64,000 nt of DNA from the NCBI GenBank assembly GCA_012970285.1, contig JIBW01000006.1:434001-498000 (forward strand), read 5' to 3'. Positions 25,059 through 33,948 of this stretch are shown here, piece after piece. Every line of letters starts with the position of its first letter. Position 1 is the first letter of the stretch. The position numbers and the translations under genes are program-made. The DNA comes from Bacillaceae bacterium JMAK1. Its GTDB lineage: Bacteria > Bacillota > Bacilli > Bacillales > Marinococcaceae. The notes below the pieces were generated by a model. It was not told the origin of the DNA. It saw only the letters and a list, made by a program, of their open reading frames with translations, and searched no databases.

Positions 25059-25919
25059 GTGATTCAATCAAAATTGCATCAGCTTTATCCTAGCCTTTCT
25101 AAATCCAAGCAAAAAGCTGCCCACTACATGATTGAACACCTAGAACAGGTTGCATTATATTCTGCTCAGAAAATTGGTCGTCTCGCTAATACGAGCGAGA
25201 CGACCATCATTCGTCTTTGCCAAGATTTAGGATATAACGGCTATAAACCACTACAAGAAGCGTTACAAGCACAAATGATTACCGATGAACCCGAAAGCTC
25301 AAATGACCTGTTAGGTCGTTTTGAAATGAAAACCAACACTCTCAAACATGAACAAGATTTAATCGAATATGAGAAATATAACGCCCTTTTTGACTTAAAA
25401 GAGACGTTCGAAACCGTCTCACAGCAAACGCTTCACCGATTCGTCTCTGCGATTACTTCGGCAGAAGAGATTGTTGTTATCGGTCTAAGAACCTCTTTTT
25501 CAGCTGCACACTGGTTAACGTATTCATTAAATGCGTTAAAAGGCAATGCAACGCTCTACCGAAGTGGTATTGATGAGAACATTCATCTACTCAATCGAAC
25601 TTCAGAGAAAACCGTGCTCATTGCTTTTTCTTTCTCAAGGTATACGAAAGAAACACTCACATTTACACGTGCAGCCAAATCCCGTGGCGCAACAGTCTTA
25701 GCGATTATCGATGAACACCGTGCACCGATTCACGAACTCGCTGATTGTTCAATGATTGCTGGCAAGCAAGATTCAATCGTCCCTTCAAAACGCATGATTT
25801 CACTCTTTGCAATCATTCATTTGTTATTATCTGCCCTTTCGGTAAATGACTATGAAAGTGTTGCGAAACATTTAAATGACTATGAAAAAGCAAACCTTAG
25901 CATATCCCCGTTTATTTGA
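25059..25919 (+). CDS. RpiR/MurR-family transcriptional regulator
   Basis: DNA-binding regulator of 286 residues. The N-terminal HTH_6 domain (about 1-75) shows LSKSKQKAAHYMIEH, IGRLANTSETTIIRLCQDLGYNGY and the YKPLQEAL helix. A SIS sugar-phosphate-binding-type domain (about 125-250) has VVIGLRTSFSAAHWLTYSLN and LIAFSFSRYTKETL. It sits in the middle of the binding-protein/racemase/M20 operon, so it probably controls this operon. Ligands of RpiR proteins are usually phosphosugars, but family members in amino-acid loci exist. GTG 25059 has only a weak ribosome site (GGATGG), and translation may be coupled to the racemase gene, which ends 20 bases before. Confidence 0.85.
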   Translation: MIQSKLHQLYPSLSKSKQKAAHYMIEHLEQVALYSAQKIGRLANTSETTIIRLCQDLGYNGYKPLQEALQAQMITDEPESSNDLLGRFEMKTNTLKHEQDLIEYEKYNALFDLKETFETVSQQTLHRFVSAITSAEEIVVIGLRTSFSAAHWLTYSLNALKGNATLYRSGIDENIHLLNRTSEKTVLIAFSFSRYTKETLTFTRAAKSRGATVLAIIDEHRAPIHELADCSMIAGKQDSIVPSKRMISLFAIIHLLLSALSVNDYESVAKHLNDYEKANLSISPFI

Positions 25920-25937
25920 ACGTGTTAGGAGATTTTT

Positions 25938-27053
25938 ATGGACGAAAAAATGAAACAATCCAACCTTGTAAACATTTATCATGATTTACACGAACTTGCT
26001 GAAATTAGTGGAGAAGAGCATAAAACTACCCACTATTTAACGAACTACCTTGAACGTTTAGATCTTGACGTACATCATTTTAAAGGTACCACGGGTCTAT
26101 ACGTTGAAGTCGGTAACGGCAAGCGCATCATTGCACTTCGTGCTGATATTGATGCTGTTGATCAACAAGTGAATGGTGTATGGAAAGCGAACCACTCTTG
26201 CGGTCATGATGCTCATATGACCATTGCTTTAGGTGTTATTTCAAACCTTTTACAAGATCAAAGTGCATTACCCAAAGATCATACGTACCGCTTTATCTTT
26301 CAACCTGCTGAAGAAACTGGTTTAGGCGCAATTTCTCTATGTAAAGAAGGTGTCATCGATGACGTCACTATGCTGTTTGGAATGCATCTTCGCCCGATTC
26401 AAGAACTATCATCCGGTCAATACTCACCTGCCATCCAGCACGGCGCCTCTCGTTTTATGACTGGGACAATCACTGGTGAAGATGCTCATGGTGCAAGACC
26501 CCATTTGAATGTAAACAGCATTCAAGTTGGGATGGATTTCGTAGCCAAACTCAATGCCATGACGTTAAATCCAATGGACACTTATTCTGCCAAAATGACC
26601 GCCTTTCACGCAGGCGGAAAAAGTCCGAACATCATTCCAGGCAATGCAGAATTCAGCTTGGATCTACGCGCAGACCAAAACGACACGATGGAACGTATGA
26701 CAACGAATATTATGAACATCAAAGACACGCTTTCCTTTTATTACGGTGTGGAGATCGACTTAACGATCGGTGACGATACACCGGGTGCTGTAATTGACGA
26801 AACCGCAGAAGCAACACTCTCAAAAGCTATTGTTGAATGCGTCGGAGACCAAAACCTTAAACCACGCCTTCATACACCAGGAAGTGATGATTTTCATAAT
26901 TACACAATCTATAACCCAACGCTCCAAGCAACGATGCTCGGCATCGGATGCAACTTAGAACCTGGACTCCATCATCCTGCAATGCATTTTGATCTCGATC
27001 AGTTAGATGCTTCAGTTCGTATTTTGTCACATGCAATGCAGTTTTCCACGTAA
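25938..27053 (+). CDS. M20-family amidohydrolase
   Basis: Metal-dependent aminoacylase/carboxypeptidase-like hydrolase of 371 residues (M20D type). Visible motifs are LRADIDAVD (about 69-77), SCGHDAHMT (about 90-98, metal ligands), FQPAEETGLGA (about 121-131, catalytic Glu) and LFGMHLRP; the dimerisation domain follows (about 175-285), and a late HHPAMHFD carries the last metal ligand. It probably removes the acyl group from N-acyl-L-amino acids made or sorted by the racemase in the same operon. ATG 25938 follows TTAGGAG. A strong terminator abuts the stop. Confidence 0.85.
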   Translation: MDEKMKQSNLVNIYHDLHELAEISGEEHKTTHYLTNYLERLDLDVHHFKGTTGLYVEVGNGKRIIALRADIDAVDQQVNGVWKANHSCGHDAHMTIALGVISNLLQDQSALPKDHTYRFIFQPAEETGLGAISLCKEGVIDDVTMLFGMHLRPIQELSSGQYSPAIQHGASRFMTGTITGEDAHGARPHLNVNSIQVGMDFVAKLNAMTLNPMDTYSAKMTAFHAGGKSPNIIPGNAEFSLDLRADQNDTMERMTTNIMNIKDTLSFYYGVEIDLTIGDDTPGAVIDETAEATLSKAIVECVGDQNLKPRLHTPGSDDFHNYTIYNPTLQATMLGIGCNLEPGLHHPAMHFDLDQLDASVRILSHAMQFST

Positions 27054-27089
27054 AAAAAGTCCGACTGGAAATTCCAGTCGGACTTTTTT
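27053..27089. terminator. Bidirectional terminator M20/subtilisin
   Basis: A perfect 18-bp inverted repeat around A27071 (arms 27053-27070 and 27072-27089), with A and T runs at its ends, lies between two convergent genes and overlaps both stops. Confidence 0.9.
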
Positions 27090-28209
27090 ATTCGATTTCT
27101 CCAAAGGCTGCTTCTAACTGCATGAGCCCGTGCCCATACTCATGATGCTCCCCAAGTGGCATGGCAGTGTCAATCATCATCTGCCTTAATTCCGATGCAC
27201 TTGCATGGGGGTTTTGCTCACGTAACAACGCAGCAAATCCTGCCACTTTTGGTGCTGCCATCGACGTTCCACTTAACGTTTGATAACCGTCAGCCCCATA
27301 CGTACTATAAATTTGGTCACCCGGAGCCATAATCGTCAATTCAGAACCTACACTTGAGAATGGAGCACGTCCATTGGATTGATTCGTTGCCCCGACAGCA
27401 ACGACTGAGTCATATGCCGCTGGATAACTGACTGTACTGCCTCCAGTTGCACTCGCACCAGTGTTCCCCGCAGCTGCTACAACAACGATATTTGCTTCTT
27501 CTGCTGCATAAATCGCTTCAGACATGACCGTAGAGCCTGTTGAAGAGCCGAGGCTAAGGTTCATCACATCCATGTCATTTTCTATTGCCCAATAAATCCC
27601 TTGAATAATGCTATTTAGGCTCCCCGATCCGTTTCCAGCTAATACTTTTACAGCATAAAGGTTTGCCTCAGGTGCAACGCCAACAACGCCATACTCGTTA
27701 TCTAATGCTGCAATCGTACCTGCAACGTGGGTTCCATGTCCATTTGAATCGACATACGGATCCTCATAGACGAAACTTTCACCACCAACGACGTTCAAGT
27801 CAGGATGTTCGGCTTGAATCCCTGTATCCAACACCGCAACGTCAATACCTTCTCCTGTAAAACCATTCGAATGATAAGAAGGAGCACCAATATGTTCAAT
27901 CCCCCATGGAACCTCTTGTTGCTCTACATTGACGACTTGATCTTTTTCTATATAATCAATCTGCTCAGAACGCTCTAATTCAGCAACTTCTTCATGAGTC
28001 ATTGAAGCATATACAACACTTAACTCTTCGTACTCATATTCCACATCTAGCTCATAAGACGTTTCTATCTCCTCACGTTCCAGCCATGATGAGTCTTTAA
28101 TTCCGATAAAGTAACCATCTGTTTCTTCTGCGTGAACGACATCTGTCGAAAAAGCAAACAAACACGCGAAGACACAAGCAGTTAACCCGTTTACTCCCCT
28201 TTTCCCCAT
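27088..28209 (-). CDS. Subtilisin-type alkaline serine protease precursor
   Basis: Secreted S8 protease of 373 residues. A signal peptide (about 1-28, ending VVHA) is followed by an I9 propeptide (about 29-97, ending near DYIEKDQVV) and a mature enzyme starting near VPWGIEHIGAP. The triad is Asp128 (VLDTG), His158 (NGHGTHVAG) and Ser316 (GTSMAAP), with oxyanion Asn249. The mature size (about 275) and lack of a BPN'-type insertion fit high-alkaline subtilisins such as those of Shouchella. The mature part is rich in Glu and Asp, and Lys follows GTSMAAP where His is usual. ATG 28209 has AAAGGGGAA; the 17-residue upstream frame lacks signal-peptide character. Confidence 0.92.
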   Translation of the reverse strand: MGKRGVNGLTACVFACLFAFSTDVVHAEETDGYFIGIKDSSWLEREEIETSYELDVEYEYEELSVVYASMTHEEVAELERSEQIDYIEKDQVVNVEQQEVPWGIEHIGAPSYHSNGFTGEGIDVAVLDTGIQAEHPDLNVVGGESFVYEDPYVDSNGHGTHVAGTIAALDNEYGVVGVAPEANLYAVKVLAGNGSGSLNSIIQGIYWAIENDMDVMNLSLGSSTGSTVMSEAIYAAEEANIVVVAAAGNTGASATGGSTVSYPAAYDSVVAVGATNQSNGRAPFSSVGSELTIMAPGDQIYSTYGADGYQTLSGTSMAAPKVAGFAALLREQNPHASASELRQMMIDTAMPLGEHHEYGHGLMQLEAAFGEIE

Positions 28210-28476
28210 GTCTAGTTCCCCTTTGCAAGTAAGAATTTCATTACTATGCGTATTGTACAAAGCGAATACAGGGGTATCTATACAAAAAATATGTCAATCT
28301 AGTTGACGATTTCTATCTATGGTAGTTTTATGAATTTTTTCTTTTGTTCTATTTACTGTAACTTAACGAGAATCGACCGTACTCACTTATTTTCAGCACC
28401 TTTACCAAACCTGTATAAATTCTCCTTTCATGGTAACGATAACTTTTGAACCCTTGTAATGCAGAGGAGATAAAAC

Positions 28477-29580
28477 ATGGACATTGGCAAATTATTACCC
28501 ATTCATATTTATATTTTAATTATCGTTGCCACGGGGTTTATGGTGCATGTTCTCCTCATGCCTAGTTTGTTGAATTCTGCCGGTCGAGATGCTTGGCTTA
28601 GTGTTTTGGTTAGTTTGTTTACACTGCTAATTATCATTACACTCATCACACTGATGGTTCGCAAATTAAATGGCAAAGACCTCGCTACGTTTCTTAAAGA
28701 TCAATACCCTGCACCTGTTGCTTGGACAATCTTAACTTGTTTTATGATCATTTTCTTTGCTGAATCGCTGATTTCATTAAAGTTTTCGGTCGATTGGGCC
28801 AAGTCCAATTACGCATCAGATGCTCCCGAAATTATTATAGTAATCGGCTTTATTTTGATTTGTTTCTATGCTGCCTATCGAGGGTCATTCGTTCTCGGAT
28901 TAATTGCCGTAATTCTATTCCCGATTATATGTTCTTTTGGAATTCTTGTAGGCGTGGGAAACATGAAAAGTAAGAACTATGACCTTCTGTTTCCAATGTT
29001 CGAGGAAGGTTTTGCGCCAATGTTCGAAGGCGTACTGTATACAAATTCTGGATTTCTAGAAATGATCTACATTCTATTCCTACTGAGTTATACGAAGAAG
29101 AAGCTAACGTTTAAAGGCATGTTCTTATCTGGGTTCGTCATTTTCATTCTTATACTCGGACCACTTTCAGGTTCACTTGCCGCCTTTGGAATTGCTGAAT
29201 CAATGAAACTAAACACACCTGCTTATGAACAATGGCGACTCCTATCTCTTGGTCGCTACATCACCCGGCTCGATTTTCTGTCCATCTTCCAATGGTTTAG
29301 TGGCTTATTAGTACGAGTCGCACTTTTTACGATCTTACTTAATCAACTTCTTCCATTTAAAAGAAAACGTATTTCATTAGTACTTATTTACATTCTGCTA
29401 TTCATTCTCGTTTTACTTCCGATGTCACATCGAACATTTATTGATCTCATGCACAACGTGTATTTTCCGTTTACCTTTTATTTTCTAAGCAGTTCATTAC
29501 TGCTACTTTCGATTCTCGTTTGGATGAAGAAAGGAGGCGATCCTCATCAGAAACGCCAAAGACGTGCCCGCACAAATTAA
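28477..29580 (+). CDS. Spore germinant receptor B subunit (GerAB-type)
   Basis: Integral inner-membrane protein of 367 residues in the endospore germination permease family (APC-like fold). About ten membrane helices are seen; the start MDIGKLLPIHIYILIIVATGFMVHVLL is typical of GerAB/GerBB, and the end KKGGDPHQKRQRRARTN is basic. The subunit senses the germinant, and the receptor sits in the inner spore membrane. ATG 28477 follows AGAGGAG. It is first in an operon of order B-A-C; the common order in Bacillus is A-B-C. Forespore (sigma-G) expression is expected, but I do not see a convincing promoter. Confidence 0.88.
   Translation: MDIGKLLPIHIYILIIVATGFMVHVLLMPSLLNSAGRDAWLSVLVSLFTLLIIITLITLMVRKLNGKDLATFLKDQYPAPVAWTILTCFMIIFFAESLISLKFSVDWAKSNYASDAPEIIIVIGFILICFYAAYRGSFVLGLIAVILFPIICSFGILVGVGNMKSKNYDLLFPMFEEGFAPMFEGVLYTNSGFLEMIYILFLLSYTKKKLTFKGMFLSGFVIFILILGPLSGSLAAFGIAESMKLNTPAYEQWRLLSLGRYITRLDFLSIFQWFSGLLVRVALFTILLNQLLPFKRKRISLVLIYILLFILVLLPMSHRTFIDLMHNVYFPFTFYFLSSSLLLLSILVWMKKGGDPHQKRQRRARTN
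29531..29548 (+). promoter_or_regulatory. Strong ribosome site before ATC codon (GerA subunit)
   Basis: AAGGAGG (29531-29537) inside the end of the B-subunit gene is 8 bases before ATC 29546, which is in frame with the A-subunit gene. No ATG, GTG or TTG occurs in this frame between the stop at 29525-29527 and GTG 29564. Confidence 0.5.
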
Positions 29581-30988
29581 TTCTATATTCTCATCAACCG
29601 ATGATGTCATCGTCTCCAAGCATGAAATTACAGAAGACAAACGCAACACGACTAGCTATACACTTGTTTATTGCGAAGGATTAATCGACCATAACCTTCT
29701 ATATCAATCTCTCCTGCCCAATCTAAGCCAGGTTGTTAACCAATCTACACAACAGACTGGCGCCGCTTTAGACCGTTACTTCGAACCGGTCCAAATTTCT
29801 CTTCAAGGAAATTATATGGCCACTTTAGAAGAAAAGGTTTTTTTAGGTGCTGTTGTTGTTTATATTCATGAAAGTCATTCGCTTTATAGCATCTCCATCC
29901 CTAAAATCATGAACCGCAGCGTCGAAGAGTCCAACATGGAAGTGTCGATTCGCGGTCCGAGAGATGGGTTCATTGAAAGCGCGACCGATAACGTCTCCCT
30001 CATTCGAAAACGTCTAAAAACAAGCACATTAAAAGTCAAAAACTACTCGATCGGTCAAAGAAGCCACACACAAGTAAAATTGTTGTATATGGATGATGTC
30101 ATCGACCCAAAACTACTTAAAGAAGTCGACAAACGCTTAAACGCCATCGACATTTCCATTGTAGCTAGTAGTTATCAAATTGAAGAGCTTCTTTATGATA
30201 ACGCCTATTCTCTTATTCCTTTAATAGAGTATAGCGGAAGACCTGACTTTGTCGTCGATGCGATTAATGAAGGTCGCTTTGCAGTCATTATCGATGGAAA
30301 CCCTAGTGCTTTAATTGGACCAACGAATTTCTCATTACTCATTCGTTCTGCCGAAGATACTCAATCAAGTTTCTTCTATGTAAATGCAGAGCGACTCATT
30401 CGCATCTCTGCTTTGATTACGAGCATTCTTTTGCCAGGGTTTTGGTTAGCCATTACGTCTTACCAGATTGATCAAATCCCATTTCCTTTAGTAGCTACCG
30501 TTGCCCAATCAAGGGTCGGGTTGCCTTTATCATCACCGCTTGAGATTTTTCTCATGCTTCTCTTTTTTGAGTTGTTTAAAGAAGCCGGTATTCGACTACC
30601 CAAGCCTGTCGGACAAACCGTCGCCGTACTCGGCGGTCTCATCGTCGGTGATGCCGCCATTCGGGCGGGGCTTACATCACCGGCAACGCTCGTCGTCGGG
30701 GCAATTACACTCATCTCAACCTATACGTTGACAGACCAAAGCCTAGCAGGAAACATCTTAATTATTCGCTTTTTCATCGTAGGACTTGCTGCACTGTTAG
30801 GACTGTATGGTTTCTTTATTGGTGTGTTTCTCTTAATCATTTATTTGGCATCACTAACGAGCTTTGGCTTTCCTTTTGTCAGTCCTTTAAACCGTATGAA
30901 AAACATCAATGATAGTTTATTTCGTTTACCTGTGAAAAAGGACCGCACTCGAAGTGTCGCCTATAATCCAACAGACCCGAAGAAATAA
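29564..30988 (+). CDS. Spore germinant receptor A subunit (GerAA-type)
   Basis: GerA-family spore germination protein, 474 residues from GTG 29564. The hydrophilic N-terminal half (about 1-250) has the family pattern FSSTDDVIVSKHEI, EVSIRGPRDGFIES and ERLIRIS; the C-terminal half has about five membrane helices with PLSSPLEIFLMLLFFELFKEAG, RLPKPVGQTVAVLGGLIVGDAA and a tail with RLPVKKDR. It forms the receptor channel with the B and C subunits. The GTG lacks a ribosome site; a strong one points to ATC 29546, which would add six residues (IRNAKD). The gene overlaps the B-subunit gene, so coupled translation is the alternative. Confidence 0.88.
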   Translation: MPAQINSIFSSTDDVIVSKHEITEDKRNTTSYTLVYCEGLIDHNLLYQSLLPNLSQVVNQSTQQTGAALDRYFEPVQISLQGNYMATLEEKVFLGAVVVYIHESHSLYSISIPKIMNRSVEESNMEVSIRGPRDGFIESATDNVSLIRKRLKTSTLKVKNYSIGQRSHTQVKLLYMDDVIDPKLLKEVDKRLNAIDISIVASSYQIEELLYDNAYSLIPLIEYSGRPDFVVDAINEGRFAVIIDGNPSALIGPTNFSLLIRSAEDTQSSFFYVNAERLIRISALITSILLPGFWLAITSYQIDQIPFPLVATVAQSRVGLPLSSPLEIFLMLLFFELFKEAGIRLPKPVGQTVAVLGGLIVGDAAIRAGLTSPATLVVGAITLISTYTLTDQSLAGNILIIRFFIVGLAALLGLYGFFIGVFLLIIYLASLTSFGFPFVSPLNRMKNINDSLFRLPVKKDRTRSVAYNPTDPKK

Positions 30989-30999
30989 GGTGGATAACT

Positions 31000-32118
31000 A
31001 TGAAGGGGATACGGATTCTTCTTATAATTGTTTTATTTAGCACTTTATCTGGGTGCTGGGGGATCAAAGAGATCCAACACCAAACGTACATTACCGCGAT
31101 TGGACTCGACTATATAGACGGTCAATATGAATTATACTTCCAATCGTTAAGCTATAGCTCTGTTGCGAAAGTCGAAGGCGGTGGTGCAGATACCGCTGAA
31201 TCACGTGTTATCGTTGGTAATGCTAGCGGTAGCACAATCCAACAAGCATTAGGTAATATTGAGCAAGTCGCCCAGCTACCCGTCAGCTACTCACACATTA
31301 ATACCATCTACGTTTCTCCGACGATTCTAGAAGAAGAGCAACTTAAGATCGTTAAAGATTTTTTCGGTCGCTGGCCCTACTTACGCTATGACACTTGGTT
31401 ATTTGCGGTCAATGACCCTATTGATACTGTGATGTTACATAACGACTTTTTCAACCGTGCCCCTGTTTATTCGTTCACTTATGATCCAGCAGAATTGTTA
31501 CGTGAGAATTCATTTATCCCTGTATTAAGTTACCAGACCCTCGTCCAACATTACGATGAACCCTTTGGTTCAATATTAATTCCTGCTTTAACGATTGAAG
31601 ATCACACGTGGAAAGATGAAGAAGCCGATGAACCCATCTTAAATGTTGATGGCGGTTACTTTATTGAACAACAAGAATTACGAGGGTTTCTCTCGTTAGA
31701 CGAGCTAAAAGGTCTCGATTGGTTTGATAAAAAAACAGAAAAACTGCACGTCACTTTGCCTGAAGACCTTATTTCCGCGCAGCTTATCCATCCAAAACTG
31801 CATATACACGTTTTGACCGAAGAAAATGAACCACGGTTTCGAGTCGAAATGAAGGTGAAGGCGACTTTGTTGAGCAATGTGAATCAAATCGACGAAAGAG
31901 AAGTAAGAACGAAGCTAGAAGACCGCCTCGAGCAAGACATCACAGAAACATTCATTCACGGTGTCGATCTGAATGTAGACATTTATAAATTAAGGGAGAA
32001 AGCGTATCGCTTTCATCCAGGAGCATGGACATATGAGCAATTGGGGGACCTTCAAGAAGAGTATCTAGATCAAGTTAACATTGATGTTGAAATTCTTGAT
32101 CAAGGAAATTATCAATAA
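31000..32118 (+). CDS. Spore germinant receptor C subunit lipoprotein (GerAC-type)
   Basis: Ger(x)C-family lipoprotein of 372 residues. The signal peptide ends in lipobox LSG-Cys19 followed by WGIKEIQ, the usual GerAC N-terminus. Other family features are TAIGLDYIDGQYELYFQSLSYSS (about 32-54, which I give as position only), VSYSHINTIYVS near 100 and a C-terminal YRFHPGAWTYEQLGD-type ending (about 341-360). It is anchored on the outer face of the inner spore membrane and supports the A and B subunits. ATG 31000 follows AAGGTGG, 11 bases after the A-subunit stop. A terminator follows directly. Confidence 0.88.
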   Translation: MKGIRILLIIVLFSTLSGCWGIKEIQHQTYITAIGLDYIDGQYELYFQSLSYSSVAKVEGGGADTAESRVIVGNASGSTIQQALGNIEQVAQLPVSYSHINTIYVSPTILEEEQLKIVKDFFGRWPYLRYDTWLFAVNDPIDTVMLHNDFFNRAPVYSFTYDPAELLRENSFIPVLSYQTLVQHYDEPFGSILIPALTIEDHTWKDEEADEPILNVDGGYFIEQQELRGFLSLDELKGLDWFDKKTEKLHVTLPEDLISAQLIHPKLHIHVLTEENEPRFRVEMKVKATLLSNVNQIDEREVRTKLEDRLEQDITETFIHGVDLNVDIYKLREKAYRFHPGAWTYEQLGDLQEEYLDQVNIDVEILDQGNYQ

Positions 32119-32154
32119 AAAACTGAGCCATCGAGAATACGATGGCTCAGTTTT
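32119..32154. terminator. Bidirectional terminator after ger operon
   Basis: A perfect 15-bp stem (32119-32133 and 32140-32154) with a 6-base loop lies between convergent genes and overlaps the stop of the transglutaminase-like gene. Confidence 0.88.
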
Positions 32155-33004
32155 ATGAATCAAGTAGTGTTACCGATACACTTACATCGAGGTTCTGGTT
32201 CCCACCACGATAGACGCCTTGTACTGGACTTACATCGCCGTAATCGCGACCAACACCGACACGAATATGATTTTCTAATGCTTCAACGTTATTCGTCGGA
32301 TCAAGGCTAATCCAACCGATCCCCGGAGCCATAACCTCAACCCAAGCGTGGCTTGCCGCATCACCGACTAACGCTGAGTCTTGACCGACATACAGATACC
32401 CACTCACATAACGAGCAGGAATTCCTTGTGCTCGCAACACGCCGATCATCGCATGTGCAATATCTTGACAGACACCACTTTTAAACTCAATTGCTTCCCT
32501 TGCTGTCGTGTTCACATTCGTTGTTGTCGGATCATATGAGAAATGCGCATATAAATAGTTCATGAGCGATTTCGCAAATTGAACAGGGTTCTGAATATCA
32601 CCGATCTCATTCTTTACATTCGTTAGTTGTCGAGGCTCTATATACGTATAATTCGTCTGACTTAAAAACGGTAAATATTGAGCCCGAAACAGTTCAGAAC
32701 AAAATATGTCTTGCATCGCTTTTGAATAAGTTAGCTGATCGACGAATGGACTTCGTTGAATACTAACGACGCTAGTCGTCTTCACTTCTAAATGGGTATG
32801 AGGTTCAGCGATATAAAAGCTCTCCACCGTATTCCCCCAGATATCCGTATAATGGGACGTTAATGAGTGTGGGGTAATTTCAGTATGATATACGAGTAAC
32901 CGTTGACATTCATCGGTTTTAGGCTCTAAACGAATGCTGTTCATACTTTGGTCCACAGGCGTCTCGTAATCAAAACGATTGATATGAATAATCTCATATT
33001 TCAC
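32153..33004 (-). CDS. Transglutaminase-like cysteine protease family protein
   Basis: A 283-residue protein with an N-terminal beta-rich transglutaminase N-domain (MKYEIIHINRFDYETPV, then RLEPKTDECQ) and a transglutaminase-like catalytic core: Cys in SGVCQDIAH (about 179-187), His in SHAWVEV (about 221-227) and Asp in LDPTNN (about 236-241). It has no signal peptide. Such proteins occur with the alpha-E and ATP-grasp proteins encoded directly upstream here, and this trio has been predicted to build or modify a peptide. The actual substrate is unknown. It is the third gene of the cluster, 35 bases after the alpha-E gene. Confidence 0.85.
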   Translation of the reverse strand: MKYEIIHINRFDYETPVDQSMNSIRLEPKTDECQRLLVYHTEITPHSLTSHYTDIWGNTVESFYIAEPHTHLEVKTTSVVSIQRSPFVDQLTYSKAMQDIFCSELFRAQYLPFLSQTNYTYIEPRQLTNVKNEIGDIQNPVQFAKSLMNYLYAHFSYDPTTTNVNTTAREAIEFKSGVCQDIAHAMIGVLRAQGIPARYVSGYLYVGQDSALVGDAASHAWVEVMAPGIGWISLDPTNNVEALENHIRVGVGRDYGDVSPVQGVYRGGNQNLDVSVSVTLLDS

Positions 33005-33039
33005 TACACGATTCTCCCTTAGCTGTCGATTTTTAGCTA

Positions 33040-33948
33040 CTACACTTTTAACGGCGTGTAATAAGGCTGTATGCCTTCAAATGCCTGATTCAGATCAACG
33101 TCTTCAAACGACAGCTGCATGACTCTTTCAATAATAATATTGATTTCTTGTACGAGCAGTTGGGTGTACGAAGAGCCTTTTTCGCCTTCTAACTTTACAA
33201 TGGCTTCTGTTGCCCGCTTCAAACAATATTCGATCGAACCTGGAAAGTTCGGCTCTGCGATCATGAAGTGTAAAACATAACTCGGTTCAATTGATGCATT
33301 TCTAAGCTGTAGAAACGCTTCATTTCCGTTAATCATTTGCAAAGAAAGCCGCATAAAATATCGTAATGAGCTTGGGTCTTCTTCTACTTTTTCACTTATG
33401 GCCTGCAGCATTCTTTGGGTGTATTCTGCGCGTTCCACCCATTTCCCTATCTTCATCATTTGATAGGGCATGCCTCGCATCGTTGTTGACTCGATTACAC
33501 CCTGAGCCGAGAGTGATGTCATCTTTACTCGCTGTAACAAACGTTGCATTTGATAATCACTATAATCATCAAACTTCGCAAACTCAACATCTAAGAAGAA
33601 CACATTAATGATTTGCCATAAGTCATGGTTAATATGATCTCGAACACTTCTTGCATTTTCTCGTGCAATTCTCACACAGTTCACGACGGAATTCGGATTT
33701 TCTTTGGCAAATAATAAATAGGACAGAACCTGATGCAACGAAATGGATCCTTTAGCTTTTATTCGATCAGCTTCCTCTTTAGAAGCAGCGATATTAATCG
33801 CATTGTATAATTCTTCTTGTACGAGCAAATCTTCTTCTTGGGATTCTAACACTTGTAGAACTTGAACAGACAATAAGCTCGCGGTCTTTTCAGACCGTTC
33901 CAAATTCCTCGACATCCAATACAAAGCATCTGCTACCCGAATCAACAT
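33040..33948 (-). CDS. Alpha-E domain protein (DUF403)
   Basis: All-helical protein of 302 residues that starts MLIRVADALYWMSRNLERSEKTASLL, the hallmark of the alpha-E/DUF403 family (conserved R, W, R and E residues). Further conserved patterns are NARSVRDHI (about 95-103), MRGMPYQMMKIGKWVERAEYTQRML (positions about 158-182) and an arginine-rich helix. The family function is not known experimentally; it occurs with circularly permuted ATP-grasp ligases and transglutaminase-like proteins. The start overlaps the ATP-grasp stop by one base (TAATG), so the two are tightly coupled. Confidence 0.88.
   Translation of the reverse strand: MLIRVADALYWMSRNLERSEKTASLLSVQVLQVLESQEEDLLVQEELYNAINIAASKEEADRIKAKGSISLHQVLSYLLFAKENPNSVVNCVRIARENARSVRDHINHDLWQIINVFFLDVEFAKFDDYSDYQMQRLLQRVKMTSLSAQGVIESTTMRGMPYQMMKIGKWVERAEYTQRMLQAISEKVEEDPSSLRYFMRLSLQMINGNEAFLQLRNASIEPSYVLHFMIAEPNFPGSIEYCLKRATEAIVKLEGEKGSSYTQLLVQEINIIIERVMQLSFEDVDLNQAFEGIQPYYTPLKV

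Noticed and set aside
28380-28476. Sigma-G promoter before the germination operon
   Set aside because: A CATGGTA that resembles a -10 is present, but no -35 with proper spacing was found, so no promoter is called.
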